Assembly: GCA_018821745.1 (NCBI GenBank)
Contig: JAHJLU010000634.1
Location: 1-8,930 of the forward strand
Source: Myxococcota bacterium
GTDB lineage: Bacteria > Myxococcota_A > Polyangia > HGW-17
DNA: 8,930 nucleotides
Direction of reading: 5' to 3'
Part shown: piece after piece, positions 6,094 to 8,930 of the stretch
How the letters are laid out: each line of letters starts with the position of its first letter
How positions within the stretch are numbered: the stretch's first letter is position 1
Notes under the pieces: model-generated
The model's database searches: none
What the model was told of the DNA's origin: nothing
What the model saw: only the letters and a program-made list of their open reading frames with translations
Made by a program: the position numbers and the translations under genes

Positions 6094-7248
6094 ATGTGCG
6101 CACAAACCTATGGATATTTTGATATCGGCGAGCACGCATGGATGCTGCTTGACCGGATCCGTGTAGATGCCTTTGAGCGAGCCATCAAGGCGGTTGTCAG
6201 GCCGGGTGACGTGGTAGCTGACATCGGCACCGGTACTGGAGTGCTGGCTGCCATGGCCGCCAAGGCAGGCGCCCGACGGGTGTATGCCGTGGACCGCGCC
6301 CCCATCCTCGAGGTGGCCCGCGCCCTCTTTGCAGAGAATCACGTTGATAATATCATAGAGGTTATCCGTGACGACGCGAGGAAGGTGGAGTTCCCCGAGC
6401 CCCCCAATGTGGTGGTGAGCGAGATGGTGGGCAATTTCGGAATAGAAGAAGACATGCTGGGCATGTTCAACACCATCGCCGCAAAATGCACCCCCGATGT
6501 CCGGTTCATCCCCTCGGGACTCACACTCTTTTTTGTCCCCCTGGCCGAAGTGGGGCTGAAAGAAGAACTGGAACGACTCTCCAATTTTTCCAGTGACCTC
6601 ACCATGCACAGCTTTGTGGCTCGAATGGCCAACCGCCCGGTCCACCATCGTATTACGGCGTCGGAGATTCTTGGCCGCGACAGGGCCCCTCAATTTATTC
6701 CAACCGTGGGCGGCGGGACAACCATCGACGAACTCCGCTGCACCATGGAGATGACCCGCAGTGGCACAGTCAACGCCATTGGAACGTACTACCATCTTTT
6801 GCTCGCGGAAGACATCACGCTCACAACAGGACCCGACGGGCCTCCGACCCACTGGACCAACATTAAATTCCCCGTATACCCGCCTCTGGAGCTAAAGGCC
6901 GGTGACACCATCGAAATGACCCTCTACCCCAAATTCCTTCCGGGGGCGGGGGTCTGGAGCTGGGAAATCCAGGCAGGTTCGGAAAAACGATCCGGCGACT
7001 CCATGGCTACGCTCATGGGAAACTCCCTGGATTTCCTCGGGGGACTCCGCCTCAAACGCTCGTCACCGGAACTGAAAAAGAATCCCTTCCATCTTACCCG
7101 CCTGGCTGCTGCCCTCGGTGGAGATATCCGGGACCTCAAAGCCATGGCCGCGAGACTCAAGGGTGCCCTGCCCACAGAGTTCGCCGATGAGAAGGATGCC
7201 CACCGTCAACTGCTCTATCTGCTCGATGCCATGGATGCGCTGGAGTAG
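6094..7248 (+). CDS. PRMT-like SAM-dependent methyltransferase
   Basis: This 384-residue cytoplasmic enzyme has the order of motifs found in protein arginine N-methyltransferases. They are YFD..H..ML.D..R (8-23), the SAM-binding motif ADIGTGTG (42-49), the acidic end of strand 2 at D67, the double-E loop SEMVGNFGIEEDML (109-122) with E110 and E119 nine residues apart as in PRMT1, and THW (252-254) in the beta-barrel half. Residues about 140-295 fit the PRMT barrel, ending in GVWSWEI. It should methylate arginine side chains of a protein or peptide, but no substrate can be seen. Residues about 310-384 are an extra C-terminal part, perhaps a small helical or winged-helix domain. A strong GGGGGAG (6079-6085) precedes the ATG. 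Automatic pipelines may label it a ribosomal L11 methyltransferase; the double-E loop and THW argue against that. Confidence 0.8.
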   Translation: MCAQTYGYFDIGEHAWMLLDRIRVDAFERAIKAVVRPGDVVADIGTGTGVLAAMAAKAGARRVYAVDRAPILEVARALFAENHVDNIIEVIRDDARKVEFPEPPNVVVSEMVGNFGIEEDMLGMFNTIAAKCTPDVRFIPSGLTLFFVPLAEVGLKEELERLSNFSSDLTMHSFVARMANRPVHHRITASEILGRDRAPQFIPTVGGGTTIDELRCTMEMTRSGTVNAIGTYYHLLLAEDITLTTGPDGPPTHWTNIKFPVYPPLELKAGDTIEMTLYPKFLPGAGVWSWEIQAGSEKRSGDSMATLMGNSLDFLGGLRLKRSSPELKKNPFHLTRLAAALGGDIRDLKAMAARLKGALPTEFADEKDAHRQLLYLLDAMDALE

Positions 7249-7251
7249 GAT

Positions 7252-7980
7252 CTATTCGAGAAAGTTCAGGAACTCTCCGTCTTCCTCACCGAAGTCCGTG
7301 GGAGTATCTTCCGTTACCACATCGTCAATGCCCATAATCGCCCGGAGCTTTTCGTTCCCCACAATGGTGCGGGCGGTTTTCCGCCAGTCCAGGTACCAGG
7401 CCCAGAGATCTTCTTCCGCCCGCTTCTTCGTCTCAATGACCTTAGGGTCAACCATGAACTCTTCGGGCATGGGGTTATCGAGGACCGCCTTGAGGAGGCT
7501 CTTGGCATAGTCCCTTTCTTTCTTGGTGAGCCCGCGTTTTTCCAGCATCTCCAGGGCTTCACGGGGGTTCTCCTCCCCCTCGTTCACCGTCATCTCCTCT
7601 AGATCATCAATGCGATCCAGGAACGTGCGAATTTTCTTATCAACGCCGAACCCGGACGCCTTGGTAAGATTCGTGAAAATCTTCTTGTGCATAATGGGGA
7701 ATTTCCTGTTGAGACCGGCATCTGCCACATCAAACCAGGTGTTCTCCCAGGCATCAAGCTTCGTGAGCATCTCGCTGTTGTCCGCAAAGAGGATCCCCTT
7801 CTCGGACTCGGGGATGGCAAACATCCACCCCGCCGCTCCTCTCAGGTGGCGCCAGCCTTCATCCAGGGATTCCTGGTCAAATCCTCTGGCGGCCATCAGC
7901 GCAACAACCTTAGGATTATTAAAGGAAATTAAGAATTTTAGTTGCTTGAAAAATTTCTCTTCTCTGGTGAATTGGGCCAC
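7252..7980 (-). CDS. Unrecognised 242-residue protein with WAWYLDW motif
   Basis: I do not recognise a characterised family. The protein has no signal peptide or transmembrane helix, so it should be cytoplasmic. It is highly charged and probably helical. Visible parts are an N-terminal helix-rich region with GWRHLRGAAGW (42-52), an acidic middle (123-143), and a conserved-looking C-terminal block LWAWYLDWRKTARTIV (192-207) followed by an acidic tail (219-242). I have the impression of similar hypothetical proteins ending in WAWYLxW..IART in Myxococcota; this needs a search. The start is GTG 7980, supported by AAGGAGG seven bases upstream. It converges on the PRMT-like gene with three bases between stop codons, so no terminator separates them. 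Confidence 0.75.
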   Translation of the reverse strand: MAQFTREEKFFKQLKFLISFNNPKVVALMAARGFDQESLDEGWRHLRGAAGWMFAIPESEKGILFADNSEMLTKLDAWENTWFDVADAGLNRKFPIMHKKIFTNLTKASGFGVDKKIRTFLDRIDDLEEMTVNEGEENPREALEMLEKRGLTKKERDYAKSLLKAVLDNPMPEEFMVDPKVIETKKRAEEDLWAWYLDWRKTARTIVGNEKLRAIMGIDDVVTEDTPTDFGEEDGEFLNFLE

Positions 7981-7987
7981 GTGTTCG

Positions 7988-7994
7988 CCTCCTT
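7988..7994 (-). promoter_or_regulatory. Consensus Shine-Dalgarno AAGGAGG for a GTG start
   Basis: AAGGAGG on the minus strand lies seven bases before GTG 7980. It is the best ribosome binding site in the window and decides for the GTG start. Confidence 0.8.
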
Positions 7995-8011
7995 GGTGCT
8001 ACCCTTTGAGC

Positions 8012-8025
8012 ACACCGTATGGTGT
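8012..8025. repeat. Inverted repeat ACACC-gtat-GGTGT
   Basis: Perfect five-base arms lie around a four-base centre, between the candidate minus-strand promoter and the GTG gene. It could be an operator or a small leader hairpin of that gene. The palindrome is short. Confidence 0.35.
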
Positions 8026-8039
8026 CAACCTACCATCTG

Positions 8040-8067
8040 ACTGTAAAGAAGACTCAGGATTTGTCAA
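8040..8067 (-). promoter_or_regulatory. Sigma-70-like promoter for the 242-residue protein gene
   Basis: On the minus strand TTGACA (8067-8062) matches the -35 consensus fully, and TACAGT (8045-8040) matches four of six -10 bases at a 16-base spacing. The start point would be near 8033, giving a leader of about 50 bases that includes the ACACC/GGTGT repeat. Confidence 0.4.
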
Positions 8068-8100
8068 CATCCCCCTTGATTCCCGGAATATACAAGGGTT

Positions 8101-8122
8101 GGGGCAGGGGCCGGCCTGCCCC
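8101..8122. repeat. Strong GC-rich hairpin, 8-bp perfect arms
   Basis: GGGGCAGG (8101-8108) and CCTGCCCC (8115-8122) pair perfectly around a six-base loop GGCCGG. No T-run follows on either strand, so it is not a classical terminator. It could be a leader structure of the epimerase gene, an operator, or a REP-like hairpin of the type used by RAYT transposases. Only one copy is in the window. Confidence 0.5.
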
Positions 8123-8155
8123 GGAGCGGCTCGGGACTTTCGTTTGTCCCATCAT

Positions 8156-8179
8156 GCAGTAAAAAAACTGCTTCTTTTT
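8156..8179 (+). terminator. Weak terminator- or attenuator-like hairpin
   Basis: GCAGT (8156-8160) and ACTGC (8167-8171) form a five-base stem with an all-A loop of six, followed by TTCTTTTT (8172-8179). The layout is that of an intrinsic terminator on the plus strand, but the stem is short. It lies about 62 bases before the epimerase start, so it might act as an attenuator if transcription begins upstream. Confidence 0.3.
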
Positions 8180-8234
8180 CCATGGATTTCGGGCGGCGTC
8201 TGGTGCAATAAGAGACAGAGTGATTTCCATGGAT
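8177..8234 (+). repeat. Direct repeat TTTCCATGGAT before the epimerase gene
   Basis: The 11-base sequence occurs at 8177-8187 and 8224-8234, 47 bp apart. Each holds the palindrome TCCATGGA. The second copy ends seven bases before the ATG at 8242, where a bound protein would block transcription or translation. CCATGG is common in this window, so part of the match may be background. Confidence 0.35.
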
Positions 8235-8241
8235 CAGTGTT

Positions 8242-8930
8242 ATGCACATTAAGCACATCAGCATCGGGCGCCTCACCATTCCTCTCAAGTCCGCCTTCAC
8301 TACCGCGGTACGGACCACTGCCTCCCTGACGGATCTGGTGGTGACCATCACGACCGTGGATGGCGCCGTGGGGTTTGGCTCCGCAGCCCTGGTGCCCGCT
8401 GTCACAGGATACGACGAAGCCGGAGTTTTGGCAGCTTTGGAGCGGCTCACGCTGTTCCTTTTTGAAAACAACCCCGACGGCCCCCTCACTCTCGCACAAA
8501 AACTCTCGGAGAAGTGCCTGGAGGCTCCCCCTGCCCTGGCTGCAATGGACACGGCTCTCTACGATCTCGCAGCAAAAAACGCTGGGCTCCCCCTGGCTGC
8601 CTTCCTTGGCGGTACGCTTGCACCGATCCCCATCCTGGCGACTGTCTCCCTCGCGGCACCCGAGGTCATGGCCCGCGAGGCCAAGCACCTCCTGGGGCGT
8701 GGATTTCAAACCCTGAAACTGAAAGTCGGGAAGGGTGTCACCGATGACCAGGAGAGAATCGAGGCAGTGGCGACACGTGTTCCGCCGAGTATCTCGCTGG
8801 TGCTGGACGCGAATCAGGGGTGGAGCCAGGAGGAGGCCCACGCAATGCTCACATGGCTCTCCCGGTGGCCCAATATCAGGCTCCTGGAGCAACCCCTCGC
8901 CGCGGCGGATCATCAGGGCCTTGCGGACCT
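8242..8930 (+). CDS. Enolase-superfamily dipeptide epimerase, 3' end cut by window
   Basis: This is the first 229 complete codons of a muconate-lactonizing/mandelate-racemase-type enzyme, most like L-Ala-D/L-Glu (dipeptide) epimerases that act on murein-derived dipeptides. The N-terminal capping domain covers about 1-120, with the usual TIPLKSAFTTAVRT start and AAMDTALYDLAAKNAGLPL (100-118). The barrel begins near 130. TLKLKVG (157-163) holds the KxK pair K159/K161 of catalysis, LVLDANQGW (186-194) the metal ligand D189, and EQPL (216-219) the metal ligand E216. The third ligand and the second catalytic lysine lie beyond the window. ATG 8242 is the only start after the in-frame TGA at 8221; its ribosome binding site is weak. 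The substrate of a superfamily member cannot be fixed from motifs alone; o-succinylbenzoate synthase or another racemase remains possible. Confidence 0.85.
   Translation, partial: MHIKHISIGRLTIPLKSAFTTAVRTTASLTDLVVTITTVDGAVGFGSAALVPAVTGYDEAGVLAALERLTLFLFENNPDGPLTLAQKLSEKCLEAPPALAAMDTALYDLAAKNAGLPLAAFLGGTLAPIPILATVSLAAPEVMAREAKHLLGRGFQTLKLKVGKGVTDDQERIEAVATRVPPSISLVLDANQGWSQEEAHAMLTWLSRWPNIRLLEQPLAAADHQGLAD

Noticed and set aside
5827..6852. 341-codon open frame on the minus strand across the anti-sigma and PRMT-like genes
   Set aside because: It lies opposite two well-supported genes, its translation is Cys/His/Gly-rich with no recognisable domain, and it crosses their boundary. It is an antisense shadow.
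7523..8329. 268-codon plus-strand frame across the 242-residue protein gene and the intergenic region
   Set aside because: Its translation is Ser/Pro-rich with low-complexity runs, and it runs through the promoter and hairpin region. The minus-strand gene has a consensus ribosome binding site.
8152..8913. 253-codon open frame on the minus strand opposite the epimerase gene
   Set aside because: The plus-strand frame has clear enolase-superfamily motifs; the antisense product shows none.
1..8930. CRISPR array, tRNA or rRNA genes
   Set aside because: No regularly spaced repeats, cloverleaf-type sequence or rRNA segments were seen on either strand.

Overview
The window looks like chromosomal DNA of a Gram-negative bacterium with a GC content a little above 50% (judged by eye). 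An outer-membrane-type lipoprotein, a periplasmic Spy/CpxP-like protein and an ECF sigma factor with a membrane partner all imply a periplasm. The RAYT-type transposase and the C-terminal WAWYLDW block of the 242-residue protein remind me of proteins from Myxococcota and other delta-lineage bacteria, but this is a memory-based impression and no taxon is proven.

Layout. (1) Positions 2-832 (+): the 3' part of an IS200/RAYT-like HUH transposase whose start lies before the window. (2) 1038-2240 (-): ornithine aminotransferase (rocD). (3) 2241-2570: a divergent control region with three inverted repeats and a sigma-70-like promoter. (4) 2571-4508 (+): a 645-residue lipoprotein carrying a Lon/S16-like domain near its N terminus and a long lysine-rich, probably helical C-terminal part. 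(5) 4534-6030 (+): a compact signalling operon. It has a candidate ECF-type promoter, then a Spy/CpxP/CnrX-like periplasmic protein, an ECF sigma factor that starts at the next base after the stop codon, and a single-pass membrane protein overlapping the sigma gene by four bases. (6) 6094-7248 (+): a methyltransferase with the protein arginine methyltransferase (PRMT) signatures, including the double-E loop and the THW motif. (7) 7252-7980 (-): an unrecognised 242-residue cytoplasmic protein, convergent with the PRMT and separated from it by three bases. (8) 7981-8241: a divergent intergenic region with several palindromes. (9) 8242-8930 (+): the 5' part of an enolase-superfamily dipeptide epimerase, cut by the window end.

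How the genes work together. The only clear functional unit is the sensor/sigma/anti-sigma operon. By gene content it resembles the CnrYXH metal-responsive system: the periplasmic Spy-like protein would sense, the membrane protein would hold the sigma factor, and the released sigma factor would act on its own promoter. The His/Met-rich ends of the sensor fit metal binding, but envelope stress is equally possible. The most unusual single genes are the bacterial PRMT-like enzyme and the Lon-like lipoprotein. I see no evidence that they belong to the same pathway as the sigma operon.
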